DNA from: Odiellus spinosus
Lineage: Eukaryota > Arthropoda > Arachnida > Opiliones > Phalangiidae
Direction of reading: 5' to 3'
Assembly (NCBI GenBank): GCA_963920705.1
Contig: OY987228.1
Location: forward strand, 17,554,565-17,618,564
Length of the DNA: 64,000 nt
Every line of letters begins with the position of its first letter. The stretch's first letter is position 1. The translations under genes and the position numbers were made by a program. The notes beneath the pieces are model-generated. The model did no database searches. It was not told the DNA's origin and saw only the letters and a list, made by a program, of their open reading frames with translations. Positions 26,209 to 38,833 of this stretch are shown in pieces.

Positions 26209-28409
26209 AACTATTTAATTTGCGAAACTTTAAGACATCAGAGAATAATTTCGTTTCAGTTTTGAAGAGGATACTACACGTTCAGTATTTATCTACAATC
26301 AACACGACAGCGTCATAATTCTTTTTCTGATAGAATAATTGTTACATTTGACGCCGATTAATCATTAATCTATATATTTCATATATGCAAAACCACAACC
26401 AGATGGGCCATATGTTGTTATTAAACACGAGCGCGCGATATCGTTCTCAAAATTATATTCAGATGGAGAATTGCTTAAGAATGCGAATGGGAGGTGGGAG
26501 GTCATTAGAAATATACACATATATATATAATATATATAGACAAATACCAATCTTATGACTATTTAAAATTCAGTTAGATGGCGGACAGAGTGGGAGAAGA
26601 GAGATAGAGAGAGAGAGTGGGCAAAAGCTAAGCTAGCTACCATGCAAAATAAATAATAAAAAAAAATCAGCTAATCACGGCTAAGATTCCTAGTACTAGT
26701 GTAATAAGTAGCTGTTGAGGAATTCGGCATCAAGAGTGTTTGGAATTGCTCTTCCCCTCATTCCCCCCATCTTCCAAACATTAGTAGGATATACCGGGAG
26801 TACCAAGAGCGGGACGCGGAGAAGATGATGACAATGAAGGCCGAACGGGAAAAGCTACACGCTTCATTTCACCATACGACCCTCGCTAGATGATACCGCG
26901 GGGGACACAGATACGAAGGGATTAACTCGGTCCTACCCCCGCCAGAGAAAGGGAGATAGGGTCCAGGGTGGTCGTATATAAACGAAAAAAGATGGCACCG
27001 GAAGAAAAGTAGAAGATATTCTTGAACGACGAATTAATACAAAATGAGAGGTGACTATAATTCGTTCGAGTTATAAGAAACAACGCGTACGAAGCTAAAA
27101 GTAATGGATTTATTAAACCTCGGATATGGGGGATATTCTCCTTCACCATCTACGCGCGATATTACTTAAGTTTCCACGAATGAATTGAACGGGTCATAGC
27201 GACGAATACCAAAAATGAGAGGATGCTTCGTAAAGTTTCGTTCGAGCGAAGTTTGCAAGCTAGGGAAAACTATAGCGGATTAATACTCGATATTAAACCT
27301 CGTAAGGAATGAAAGTAGTTTCGTCAAATTATTAAAAATACGAGAATAAAGTGTGTGAGGACATAAGAAATCTAAGCCCATTCTTCAACACCCGCGCCAA
27401 GCGTTACCAGAAAATGTGTGGGAAAAAAAGGGTTAGCCCCTAAGCGACGAAAGGATTAAAACTACGATTCTGGAATGTTACGACGCGGGGGTTTTTCTTT
27501 TTCTTGGTCGTCCCGGGCAAAAAGTTAAGCCCATCGCGGAATATCGCCATCTATCAGAAGAAGGGGGAGAGGGGATGGGGATCTTATTTTCGTGACCAGA
27601 GTTATCAAATATTCGGTAGCGTATCTAACGTTATTATTACGGTTTCGTTATTATTATTATTATTAATGAGACGAAACTTGGAGTATATACGAAAGAAATA
27701 TCAGATTTAATGTTTGTACTTATTTTAAATATGGAGGGAATGAAGATAAAATTCTATAATCTGTAACCAGCATCTTGATATTAATAATATTTAAAAAGTT
27801 TATTTTTACAGCCGGATCTGACGAAAAACGGATTACTCAAAGCGCGCGAATAATTTCAAAGTTTCCAACTTTTTCTCTTTTTCTATAGAAGTTGGAGCTA
27901 CTACTGTTTTCTTTGTGATACGTTTAATATGACGTATTAATCTGGCCAAGCTCTTCTCATAACAAGAACTGCTTTTGAACAAATTTACGATAATAAATTT
28001 ATTATTCCCATAGATTTTTTTACTTTGAAAATTGTATAATTCAGGTTTTCTTACTATAACCTATAACCACAGGTAATTAATGCTGAAATTAAATTAAAGT
28101 ATGTGGGAACATTATCAAAGACTAATGCTGTATCCCCATGTTATTAGGAACTTCAATGGATTTTTGATAATGATTTAGAAGTAAAAATGCGTACAGTAAT
28201 AGATTTAATTATCCTTTGGAATTATATAACAATCAGTTAGACCCGAGTCTATAATTACTGTTGATATTAGACCCAAAACAAAATATTTAAAATACATCCA
28301 AACCGAACCCTTTCATGCCTTAAAACAAGCTATTATATCTTTCTTGGTTATAAATTCTTCTAATTTATTTATCAGTTATTTCAGAGTATTAAATCATTAT
28401 CCTTCAAAT
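26209..28409. other. Non-coding; no gene recognised
   Basis: Simple tracts only: AT-rich steps near 26510-26540, GA tract near 26600-26617 and (TTA)n at 27646-27666. The GC-richer patch 26720-27130 contains no credible frame. Confidence 0.35.
27646..27666 (+). repeat. (TTA)n microsatellite
   Basis: About seven tandem TTA units. Confidence 0.9.
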
Positions 28410-28744
28410 CAGAAGTAGATGAAACATTCCTTTGAAGTCTACTACTCTAATGTTCCATATAGCGCTCCTCTCTGTATGGGTAAAATTCCCAATTTTACGA
28501 GATCGGAGGGGTCCTACTTCATACCCCCTGTCTACGGAAAATTGGAAATTCTCTCTCCACAAACGACGACGTTTTTTGGACGAACTCCAAGGCTGCTAGA
28601 GATATTCGCTCGACGAACTCCCGCTCCGAAAATATCTACCGTTAGGAGGCGTACGAATCGCGCTTTTTGAAACTAACCCATACAGAGAGGGGTAGACAAG
28701 ACCAGGGAGTAATAGACTTCAAAGGAGGGTTTCATCGGCTTCTG
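28410..28744 (-). mobile_element. Non-autonomous TIR element, copy 2 (perfect 7-bp target duplication)
   Basis: The reverse complement of the element at 8850-9196 along its full length, 335 bases. TIRs are CAGAAGTAGATGAAACAT and, in reverse complement at the right, CAGAAGCCGATGAAACCC. TTCAAAT flanks it on both sides (28403-28409 and 28745-28751), fixing the boundaries and showing that it moved by transposition. The central part contains a GCTCGACGAACTCC/CCGTTAGGAGGCG block shared with copy 1. The 83-codon open frame inside it is not a gene. Confidence 0.9.
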
Positions 28745-28751
28745 TTCAAAT

Positions 28752-29349
28752 ATAAAAACCATTATCAGGATTTTATTTCTCATCCATGCGTGGTTCGTGA
28801 TAATTTTATGTTTACGCAACAACTATAGAAGTATTCTCAAAACAACTAAATAACAATGAAATTCTTTTGTGTTTATCGGAATCACGACTATCGGGTGATA
28901 GACCGAAGAATTCGGGCTAAAATAACGCTCTCATATTAGATTATTTCATTGTGCAATGTCGAATGAAGATAAATTTAAAGTCTTAAACAATTTATATCCC
29001 TGTCTAGATCGTTTAAAACTCTATTCGGCTTAGTTTGGTGAACAACAAAAGCATGTTGAGTAGATAGACAGCCCGTAGCCGCACCTGAAGAAGACTATAT
29101 TAAAAACTAAAAAAAAAAAAGGTGAATAGCCCCGGACTTCAATTAGATATTTAAGATTATATTTTTCAAATATATACGTAGGTTAAACGCAAATATACAA
29201 TATTAGAAATACAAAGCTTTTCGCGGATGCCTTGATTCATCACGCATCGCATACGTTGTGGAACAGCTCGAAATTATAAGAATTATTTTTAATTTTGACT
29301 CTCTTATTATTTATTTTATTATTTCTATTTGTATAATAAAGTTCATAAT

Positions 29350-29386
<37 letters not shown>

Positions 29387-31102
29387 TTTTGTCTTTGTGT
29401 GTTGGCGCCTGGCTAATTAGCGCGAATATATATTCGTAACGATATAAACAAGAGAGGTGCGAATACCGTGAGATTTTAAATTATATTAAAAATTAAGAGT
29501 ATAATTAACATTCAAGGACCAATCCTATATAGGGAGTATACGAGTACAGGAATTAATATTTAGAAATTATTATTTATGTCTAACAAAAATAATTGACGAA
29601 AATAATAGTTAAATATAGCTTTTCTAGTCTAGTTAATAAGATATCGTGTCTCATGGATCTATCCATTGTAATATTTCATATTATATTAGTAATTACACAA
29701 GTAAATCATCCTTCAAGTTAATAAAACGACATACTGCGTGTGACAATGAAGAGAATCCGATTTTCTCACTCCATGGTTTCACCCTAACCTCTGACGACAA
29801 AACTTTCAGAATCACATACCAATCATAATATGCCTTGTTTTTTAAACTGGCACTTAGAATGTCCAGAGTATATGAAAATAGTCTCCAGGAGTAGGAATAT
29901 GTGTCAGATCAACGCGGGGGAAGAGCATGAGTAGGAGAAATATGCCGAAAAATGAAATTTCCTTTACCCCTCCTCCTCTCTGAGGGGAGAATAAAGAATT
30001 ACCAGTCGCCAGGTCAATATCAACCTCAAGGTTACAATCTTTAGTTTCAGTTTTAACCCAAAGAGAACTCGGATTGATAGCATAAAAACTTTTTACATCT
30101 GCCTGGCGTGTAGGTCAATTTAGATCAATTGTAAATTCGATCAACGATTAAACATAATTACATTATTTTAAAATTTTATATAGCATTGAAAACCAAATAT
30201 AATAACTTGTCAAAAGAGCATGTAAGATTTTCTAACGAATCTAACGAAGAATGATGATTATATCCTGGGCATCCTGATATTTTTTCAATTAACAACACTA
30301 TACGTACGTTTCTAATTCGGGAATGATGCTCAATTAAGGATATACTAGTTAAGAAAGTGAGAGAGAGAAAGACAGAAGCAAAAAATAAAATGAAAAAAAC
30401 TTGCATATTTAAAACGGTCTCTAGACCGGATACAAGGAAATTAGAGGCGACGGAATCTATATATCTAGATAGTAAAAAAACCATGCCGTATTCTTTTAAT
30501 CCCCCCCCCTCTCTTGACTGTAACCTTACGTACGCCCAACTATAATTAAACTCTATTAGAGTCATTCTTATATTAGATTTGCCTTAATTCCGTATTGTCG
30601 ATGGGCGATAGCGAACGATAAAATAGAATACAAACAAGATGGTTAAACTCAATATATGACCTTCTATTATAAACCATTTAAAGTAAACTCGCAGCACGAC
30701 TCAATTCGGGCCTAGTCAAATTGACCGTAGTTGGCGAATTTCATTCACAAGAATTGTAAAAATTCCCCAGGCTGTTTTTGCATACGCGTAAAGCCCCGTT
30801 TTCAATAAAGATTCCGTCGTAACTATAGAAATTTGTTTCATGACGAAAAAGTTATTTTGCCCAACAAATTTTAATTTAAAAGGGGCCTTAACGTTGATTT
30901 TACTTTTCATTTTAATATGTCTCATAGAATAACCAAAGGAAATAGCTTTTAATTGAGAAAAAAATCTTGAAATTTGGTTTAGAAATGGGTTAAATTAGAA
31001 AATGTCGAACAGAAGTCAATAAACTAACTCCACCGAAATTTTCAGCTTTCATTTGTGGTCGTTAAACAATTTATTTAATTTTTCTACTACTGATATAACA
31101 AA
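28752..31102. other. Non-coding; retroposon-like 3' end inside, no gene recognised
   Basis: No supported exon. The minus-strand open frame of 129 codons near 30176-30565 has a hydrophobic, unpatterned translation that crosses a GA tract and a C run (30501-30509) and is not credible. The polyadenylated segment ending at 29384 is listed separately. Confidence 0.35.
29335..29384 (+). mobile_element. Retroposon-like 3' end: AATAAA followed by a 33-base A tail
   Basis: AATAAA at 29335-29340 is followed 11 bases later by 33 uninterrupted A (29352-29384). This is the arrangement of a polyadenylated RNA copied into DNA: a processed pseudogene, SINE or LINE tail. The preceding 300 bases show no domain I recognise and no frame. 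I could not find a repeat of the sequence after the tail upstream, so the 5' limit is unknown. Confidence 0.5.
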
Positions 31103-31395
31103 AGCTACGGTCGCACTAACATTTCTTAATCAATTTGAAACGGTAAAATCAAACTGATATTCAAATCGCCAGGAATCGTTTTAAGCGTCATGTGTTCACA
31201 AATTATAAATCGATTTATCGCGGCTTCATCCATCGGTTGTTGAAACCAAATCGGTAGGAAACTGGTACCCGAAGCAGTTTCGAGAAACCGAATCAAATCG
31301 ATTCGATAAAAGACAGTTTCTGGTTCACACGACTACAACGAAAAGTTTTGAAATGGTTTAAATCGATTCCAGCAAGGCTTAGTATGAACGCGGCT
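31103..31395 (+). mobile_element. AGCYRCG-end TIR element, best full-length copy
   Basis: The left end is AGCTACGGTCGCACTA and the right end, in reverse complement, AGCCGCGTTCATACTA, a 16-bp imperfect TIR. The element is 293 bases. Its interior has AT-rich blocks with TAAATCGATTTAT and CGAAGCAGTTTCGAG that recur in all copies (25949, 32210, 60077, 60266). It has no coding capacity. I could not establish a target duplication, so the superfamily is open. Confidence 0.8.
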
Positions 31396-32101
31396 TAAAT
31401 CTACTACTACTCCTACTACAACTACAACCAAATAATAATTTTCCCTAAAAATATCTTTATTGTGGCAAGTAAAAAAACGAATTCCGAAATGTCTAAGGGA
31501 TAATTAATTTTTACAGCTCGCCTCCAGTCGGTTCAATTGGCGCCCCGATAGATTTTTTTTCTTGATGAGCCATTTCCTGTTCGGGAAATTGAAGCGGGGA
31601 GGATGGGGGATGGATATAAGAGGAGCTTTAGCCCGGGCGTTAATCCATCTTATTATTACCCATATATGGCAATTGAACGTATCGGTATGAATGAGATAAA
31701 TTGGATACTCGACCATAAAACACAAGAGACGGAGCTGGCTATATGACTGCTATCCAATCAACTATACGGACCTATCGTCGTTATTATTTATTACCGTAGA
31801 AAATTGTAAACGTTATCGTCTATCGAAGTTCAATAAAAAGCGTTCAAATTGTTGCCAAATCGTACGTATGATAAGAGGGTCAGCAAAAATAAATGTAATA
31901 AATATATTCTGCTTCGTAAAACAGGATGTTCAATGCGCTATTATTTACATATCCTGTTACAGTACCGGTAGTGTGTTTTTATAGAATAAAATATTTATAA
32001 ATTGAATAAGTTTAAGAAAGCCTGAACTATTGGTTTGTTTAGACATAAAATCTAATTTCGTCATCAATTAAAATTAACTTTAAGTAAGTTACATTCGACT
32101 A

Positions 32102-32209
32102 TTGAATATCAATGTTTCAAGTCTCTGAAAACCAAATAAATTTCGGACCATTTCACACTATGGTCCGAAATTTATTTGGTTTTCAGAGACTTGAAACATT
32201 GATATTCAA
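32102..32209. repeat. Perfect palindrome: 50-bp arms, 8-bp loop
   Basis: 32102-32151 is repeated exactly in reverse complement at 32160-32209 around the 8-base spacer TTCACACT. There is no mismatch in 50 positions, so it is very recent, under repair by gene conversion, or an assembly or cloning fold-back. Its right edge joins the element copy at 32210 exactly where that copy has lost its own left end. It could form a cruciform or, if transcribed, a strong hairpin. Open frames read across it on both strands are consequences of the symmetry. Confidence 0.97.
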
Positions 32210-32468
32210 CGGTAAAATTAAACCGATATTCAAATCGTCAGGAATCGTTTTAAGCGTCACGCGTTCACGCATTATCTTTATAAATCGATTTATCGTAGCT
32301 TCATCTATCGGTTGTTGAAATCTAATCGGTATGAAACTCGTTCCCGAAGCAGTTTCGAGAAATCGAATCAAATCGATTCGAGAAAAAGACGGTTTCCCGT
32401 TCTCACGACTCTAGCGAAACGTTTTGAAATGGTTTAAATCGATTTCAAGGCCTAGTATGAACGAGGCT
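32210..32468 (+). mobile_element. AGCYRCG-end TIR element, copy lacking its left end
   Basis: From CGGTAAAATTAAAC onward this matches 31103-31395 closely to the right end (GAACGAGGCT). About the first 38 bases expected, including the left TIR, are missing and replaced by the palindrome. It lies about 800 bases from the full copy in the same orientation. Confidence 0.8.
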
Positions 32469-35400
32469 ATTATGTTAAACTCCACTTGAACAAATATAGA
32501 AACTCGAAAAATATCAAAGTTAAATTAAAATCAAACTTATTCGGATTTTAGATAATATCAAGACTGCCATTGTTTCTAAACAAGCATTAAAATTACCATT
32601 ACGTGTTAAGCTAAACTCCCCTTATCCCAGCAAGATACGCAGCACCGTTATCTAATAAAGCATCGAATATCGACACGAAGATTCCACCCGGTTATAGTGT
32701 ATATCCGCTTTAGAACAAATATTCACGCATATCTATATCTAAACTCGAAACAGGTTGATCCCAGTCAGAAAATACGTTAATAAAAATACGATTACCCTGG
32801 CTAAATTATACCAGAAATTAATAGTGGACGAGAAATCGAAGATTCCTCGTGAAATGAGTATTGAGGGCGGAGTACATATACTGATAGTGCAATATAGGCT
32901 TAAGGGGCCCTCATTTTAATATACATATATAGATATATATTAGATATAAATACAGGTGGAGCACGACTTACGTTCCGTGATCAAGAATATACTCCATCAC
33001 TATAGTGTTTTAGCTCTTGTAAAAAGCTAGTTCCCAACTATCTCTAACGATCAGAGATCCAGGAGACCAGAAGAAAGCCCATATATAGCTTTCTACCTGC
33101 CGAAATCTTTGACTGAATCTTTACTAGTTTGAACTCACAAAGTTGTATAAGAAAAAAAAAGATATATATAATACAACTATAAAATCTTCCCCTCCCGATA
33201 TTATTTACATATCAGTAAATCACAATCCATCAAAGGTATATACGTAATATTCAAGCGTATAAAAGAGTAATAGAACTCTTATAAATCGCTCTCAACTAAT
33301 AATTAACTTTGTCCTTGAAGAAGAACAAGGAACGATAAGTTAAAGAGAGGGTAAAAATGGAAAACGGATTAATTTTTAACCTAAAAAGTAATTGAGTATT
33401 GTACAGGAATTTGGAAAACAATTATTTGAAATTTGGTTTGATTATCTTTAGGGTATGCGTTCGATATCAATTCAAAAATATCGGCACGTAAAATTAAATT
33501 CTTTAATTTTTTATCTAATTATCAGCATTGGAGATATTGATGAGTCAAGGTTTCTTTTCGTTTAAACTTCCAGTCAGATGAAGTGGAATGAGTTAATTTC
33601 AGACCCGAATTCACTTTAACTTTGGTAGTGCGAAAGAGACTAAGAGTTATAAACAAATTGTACATCTGACTTCTAAATGGTCTGCTCCCTCGGGCTTTAT
33701 GTATTTTAATAGTATTCGCCTCACCCCGTTAGAAACTTTTAAATATTTTTTCTTTTATTATCTCAAACTTTCCCTTCTCCCTCTTTCTCTAATCGTTAAG
33801 TTTGGAAGGGGATTTAAAAATTAGGGGGTGGGGTGGATAGTTTAAATGCTAGGTAATAAGAGTTACGTGCCTTAGTCACCGATATAATACTACCTCAAGA
33901 CTAAATCCCCTCTTTATAATCTAGAGGAAAACCTTTTTTCCAAAGGACCCCTTCTTGGTTTCTTTTAATCTAAATTATTACCAATTGGCTAAACATTTAG
34001 AAACCTTATATTTAAAGAGAGAGTGGATTCTATAATTTTTTCCTTCTATTTTTAATTTATTTAGATGCTGCTAAAATCAGGCAAATGGTTAATTTTCAAT
34101 AAAACATAAGCCAATAAGACTTCAAATTGTACAAAAAGCCTTTTTTGGATATAATTAAGAACATATCCGCGCGATTAAATTTAATTAAACAGTAATAACA
34201 TATGTATAAACAATGCAAATTAAATCTTATAGTATATTCTATTTAGAGTTGACAGTAAACTCAAAGCTAGGCTACAAGTTATCTCTACGATTTGTTGACT
34301 ATAAAGATAAGGTAATATATACCTACGCGAGTGCTGCCATCTCAATTAGGTCAAAACAGACCTCTCTCTAAGCCTCTGATTATTAAATTCAAAGTACTAA
34401 CATTATAATTGCGAGGTAACTACATATATTTTAGAAACATTTCTAACCCTAACTAAAATATGAAACCAACCCTTTAAAACCTCAACAGACTTCGTCGAAT
34501 TTAAAAGGAGAAAAATACAAGAGAAAATGATAGGGATTGGATGGTAGTCTTAACCGATCATAAAGTAGGCCTAATTTATAGATCGAGTTTGAGGGGTTTT
34601 ATTTTCCCTCTCAAACATGAGATCTATTCGAGACGCACCCAAAATTCCAATTTAACTTAAACATCATTAATTCTAAATCATAAATACATCCAAAAGCATC
34701 GATTTAAAAAATATATAATATTTTAAACTTTCAATAAACCAAACCTTAATATAACATATGTTACTGTTCATGGGGAGTTGTCAGTAACTACAATTGAAGA
34801 CAGCTTCTTATATTTTATAAACTCAATTTGAGAAAATCGAAAAAAACGAATTATAACACGAAATTCGATTTTAAGAATAGATGTTTAAGATGGGTAGGGT
34901 ATAAAGGCGGGATAAACCTAAAGCTACATTAAAGAACGAACTATTTTGGGTGGTGGCCCAAAGGCGTACATCCGGGTTTTACTCTCCTCCGCCTGAACTA
35001 AAGATAAAGAATAAAAAAAACATAATCCACCCTCCCATTTCTCTATACCAATTTCTCTTTCGTAAATATTCTATGGGTTCCATATATACCTAAAACTTGG
35101 CTGGCTGGCTCGCGCCGAAACATTATATAATATATAAATCTACACACAAGGGAAGTATACTTTTAGAAAGGTGGGTCTAAGACGTGCTTTCCCCTCGTTA
35201 ACTCCCCGCAAATTTTCCAACTATTTTTCTTTAAAATTTTTTTTCTAATACTTTAAATTACGTCGATACGAAGATACGTGGCTATATTGAAGCCTCAAGA
35301 GTAGAGCGAGTAGGGAGGGACGCAACAATTACCGGTGAAAGCAAAGATAAAGGTATAGAGAGAGACTAAGAGCGAGTATACAGTCATCTTTACTTGAAAA

Positions 35401-35795
35401 CGGATCGAGCAACAAGTGGTACTTTCGCTCAATAGACGTTCAATATCCTTTACACGCCCGCGATTCATTGCGTGGATAAACTGTTTAAAGGAAAGATGAC
35501 AGAATTTCGTATACAACGACTAACGCTCTTACCATATGAGTTTGAACATTGTATATTGATCTCAGATTTAATAAACTACTTGAAATCAACACGCAAGGAA
35601 AATTCTCCTTATTTGAAATTGACCACGATGGAACTAAAAGTGTGGTGTTAAAAATTTACACCCCAAGTGATTAATTCGTCTGCTTTCAACGCTTGAATCA
35701 TTTCCGGTCTTCTGGAAATTATAACGGGATTTGTCCCCTGAGCGAAAGCCAAACAAGTTGCAAAATCCCGTTTTGAGGTGAACAAAGACTATTTA
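32469..35795. other. Non-coding; no gene recognised
   Basis: About 3.3 kb of AT-rich sequence. There is a short imperfect hairpin around 34578-34628 (ATCGAGTTTGAGGG facing its near complement). No exon, TIR element or long simple repeat was identified. Confidence 0.35.
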
Positions 35796-36020
35796 CAAAG
35801 AACACATCTTAAAAAATGAAGAAAAATAACAAAATCTGGCGTTCATAAACGTGGCAAAAGTAGGAACTAAAACACGTGCGTTTCTGCTGTGAATAGCAAA
35901 TAAGCAAACGTGGGTGTTTTTGTTAGTTAAAACTTTTGCCACTGTTTGCCGTTAGAGGATGCTTATGAAAACCAGGTTTTGTTATTCATATCTTCATCTA
36001 TTAAGATAGGTGACACGTTG
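35796..36020 (+). mobile_element. Inverted-repeat element (GCCGTTAGAGGACGCT family), copy 3
   Basis: The left half (AATAACAAAATCTGGCGTTC) is the inverted near-copy of the right half, which has GCCGTTAGAGGATGCTTATG and AACCAGGTTTTGTTATTCAT. The end sequences ACTATTTACAAAG and, in reverse complement, CCTATTAACAACG resemble those of copy 2, so the element may extend about 10 bases further each side. Confidence 0.65.
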
Positions 36021-36856
36021 TTAATAGGATTCGATCTTACGGACAATTATCCATGTTTTTATAATTTATTCAATACTATGACAAAATAATAATATTAATA
36101 TTATTAACTTGTTTACTAATACTCATACGAATCTATTTTCAACGGTTCACTTTCCCTTTAAAACAATCCCTATAAAGAGCCCCGATTTAACGTATATATA
36201 AATTCGTGTAAAAATTTACACACAGAAACTATTAATTTCATGATATCGCAATCGATTTAATACAAACGCATTTCGTGATGATGTACGATGAAAAAAACTT
36301 TAGTATAATGTAAAAACAAATAAGGGGGTTTAACTCGCAGTCACTAGTACAGGAAGAGGTATGGTCTAGTATAGGATACGGTGATAAAACACCATCGACT
36401 ATTATGTAAATTTTCGACGAATATAATAAAAACGATTTGAATCGGATCATTACCGAATCGAGAAAGCTTTACATACCTATAAAATATCGACACTAGGTAC
36501 AAGATACACATAGGCTTTGGATAGGAAAACACCGGCTCAACGATGATATTATGCAGATTAAGTTGACTATACGGAGAAAGTGAAAGGGGGGTTTAAAGGG
36601 ACCGTAAAGTATAAAGGAATAAATTTTAGTAAAATCCCTATTGGCAAATTTTGATAATTTAAATATATGGAAAATAAGTTCCCAGTAACATTAACACTGC
36701 AGTATTATAAGATTCCACATCAAGAAGGGGAAACAGCGTTGTGTTTCTGATCTATCCATCCCTCACTATTTGGCGGGAAATTTAAGAATGGGTAGACACA
36801 TTAATTTTCTCTAAAAATATCCATAGACATTCGAAAAAAATAGTAAGATCATCCCT

Positions 36857-37296
36857 TTAAAGGGAGAATGCAACCTAATTACAAGTGATTTTTTATCGAT
36901 ACCTTATTGTTTAAATAGGCCTAATCCACCGATAAAAAGTTTACAATACAAATATTAAACTAGAAATAAATTTAAAACTTACCCTGAAAATAGGCTTAGC
37001 GGGTTTCATGGAGATCCTGAATCGCGTCCGTGTAAGGTCTAGCGACCAATGAGCAAAGGCCCGTCATTCACGCGAGATCTCCACGAGACTTACGTCGCGT
37101 GCGATTGCTCGCTAGACCTTACACGCGAAGAAATCAGGAGCTCCATGAATCCCACTAAGCCTATTTTCAGGGTAAGTTTTAAATTTATTTCTAGTTTAAT
37201 ATTTGTTTGTAAATTTTTAAATAGTGGATTAGGCCTATTTAAACAATAAGGAATCGATAAAAAATCACTTGTTGTTAGGTTGCATCCTCCCTTTAA
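36857..37296. mobile_element. TTAA-flanked foldback element
   Basis: TTAA (36857-36860) followed by AGGGAGAATGCAACCTAA, and at the right the inverted counterpart (AGGRAGGATGCAACCTAA in reverse complement with small changes) followed by TTAA (37293-37296). The inverted similarity is not limited to the ends. It continues through TAGAAATAAATTTAAAACTT and AATAGGCTTAG into a core with a perfect 17-bp pair, CGTGTAAGGTCTAGCGA (37029-37045) and its complement (37109-37125). Almost all of the 432 bases are paired, leaving a loop of about 60 bases. The frames read across it on both strands are products of symmetry. A related, shorter foldback is at 57122-57405. Confidence 0.85.
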
Positions 37297-37381
37297 AAAG
37301 AAACTTAGAAACAATATTATTTTCAAATATTTTACTTGAAATAATTTAGATCTTTGTCAAACTAGATTTTATCTTTTAAAT

Positions 37382-37400
37382 AAAAAAAAAAAAAAAAAAA
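37382..37400 (+). repeat. Poly(A) tract, 19 bases
   Basis: Uninterrupted A run just beyond the foldback element. Confidence 0.9.
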
Positions 37401-37709
37401 TGAATTTATCACCATTTTGACCATGGAAAATTTTGATTAAAATTTAAATTAATACTATTAGTGCTAATTCATGTTTCCTTTGACAAAAATCGCCATTCCT
37501 TTCTTGGACGCGAATATTAAAAGGTGGGCGAGATCTAGGTTCCGGTCCCTTTTTATTTAGTGGCGAGCAAACATATCACCCAGGCTCTCTACGAACGTTT
37601 TCTTTGCCGCGTTCTAGGTTTTAAAGGCTGGTCACGTCTTGGTTACGACGGTATAATTCAGCGCCAATGTCCACTTGCATAAAAACTCCATTAGAATCGG
37701 AAAAGGGGA

Positions 37710-37722
37710 CCCCCCCCCCCCC
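37710..37722 (+). repeat. Poly(C) tract, 13 bases
   Basis: Uninterrupted run of 13 C, one of several G/C homopolymers of 8-13 bases in the window. Confidence 0.9.
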
Positions 37723-38401
37723 ACATTTCTTTCTTTTTGCTTTCCTTTTCTAAAAGGAGGCGAGGGAATATATCCTACGTATAAATGCTATCAAAGCCAT
37801 ACCCGACCATATAGCGCCCCATTTTGAATAACCACCAAAAAAAAAGGAAAGATTTTTGGGCGTATTATTTTGGGGCGATACATCGAGAGCAACATTGTTC
37901 ATGGGTTTGGAGGAGAAAGTGAGAGAAGCCCAGTGCTATTAAAGGGTGGATACAAGACGCCCTAGAAAATATTCCCTCTTTAAAATAAAAGGGGGAATTT
38001 TTTTTTCAAGCAAAATTTTTCGTGAAGAAGCGGAAAAAATGTTAGAAAAAGTGATTTAGGGTTTATGGATGGAAAAAGTAACGTATGTTTCGTGTGATTT
38101 TTGTCGTGTCTCATTAGAACAATATCACAATTATTTTAGCGCTGCTAGTGTACGCGGTGAGGGGTTATTGTATTATAAAGGTATAAGGTAGATAATACTT
38201 TGGGGGTTTTAGAGGTGCTTCAAAATATAAAGAATCCCTATGGAATGAATTATTCTCACAACTTTTCCCATATTGATAAAGTTAAGACTCCTCCATTCGC
38301 GGTGAGAATTCTTGGAATTTTGACGCGCCTTATAAAATTGATATTAAAATAAAAGATATCTACAATATTCAGCGGTACACGATCTACGCTTTAATAATTA
38401 A

Positions 38402-38833
38402 TTAAACTATAGGAAAAATATATAAAATCAACAAAAATTCTGGGTCAGGGCCACCGAGGAGAAACGGCCTATATGTAAGGGGTAAAAAACGTTTCGCAAA
38501 AACCCCTGGACTATTCGCAGGAACAAAAAAATAGTAATATCCAGGCGCGCTTCCAAATAATTCGTGTCTGCGGACGCGGAGAGAGGAGAGATACTTTTTC
38601 CTCGCTCTCGCTCTGCCTACGCTAGATCGTGAATCTTCAGACTCGATATATTCCCGGGGTAAGATTACCTCATCGAAATGGATTCTTATTGGCTGGATAT
38701 ATAGTGTATTTAAGAATGTGTTCTCTACGGGGCAGATGCGTGATAATTGCTCTACCGATTCCAGCAAAATAGGTATACAAAAATTAAAAATAATTCGTGA
38801 TAAATATTCCAATATATAATTATAGGAGCTCAT
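38402..38833 (-). CDS. Longest ATG-initiated frame, 143 codons, unrecognised
   Basis: From an ATG at 38833 the minus strand is open for 143 codons, beginning MSSYNYILEYLSRIIFNFC. The middle has an Arg/Ser-rich patch (SSVGRARARKKYLSSLRVRR) and the C-terminal third is aromatic and Pro-rich. I see no signal peptide, membrane span of standard form, or known motif. In 64 kb of AT-rich DNA one frame of this length is not remarkable, and no TATA or splice context supports it. Most likely chance; listed because it is the longest. Confidence 0.12.
   Translation of the reverse strand: MSSYNYILEYLSRIIFNFCIPILLESVEQLSRICPVENTFLNTLYIQPIRIHFDEVILPREYIESEDSRSSVGRARARKKYLSSLRVRRHELFGSAPGYYYFFVPANSPGVFAKRFLPLTYRPFLLGGPDPEFLLILYIFPIV

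Noticed and set aside
28419-28670. 83-codon frame, with a similar frame on the other strand near 9005-9187, looking like a conserved protein pair
   Set aside because: Both lie inside the two inverted copies of one TIR element; similarity is at DNA level.
30176-30565. 129-codon minus-strand frame as a membrane protein
   Set aside because: It spans a GA tract and a C run, has no ATG-supported context, and its hydrophobicity follows from T-rich DNA.
32112-32371. Overlapping frames on both strands at the palindrome
   Set aside because: They follow from the inverted symmetry and the adjacent element copy.
37049-37326. Frames of 66 and 78 codons on opposite strands
   Set aside because: Both are within the foldback element and mirror each other.
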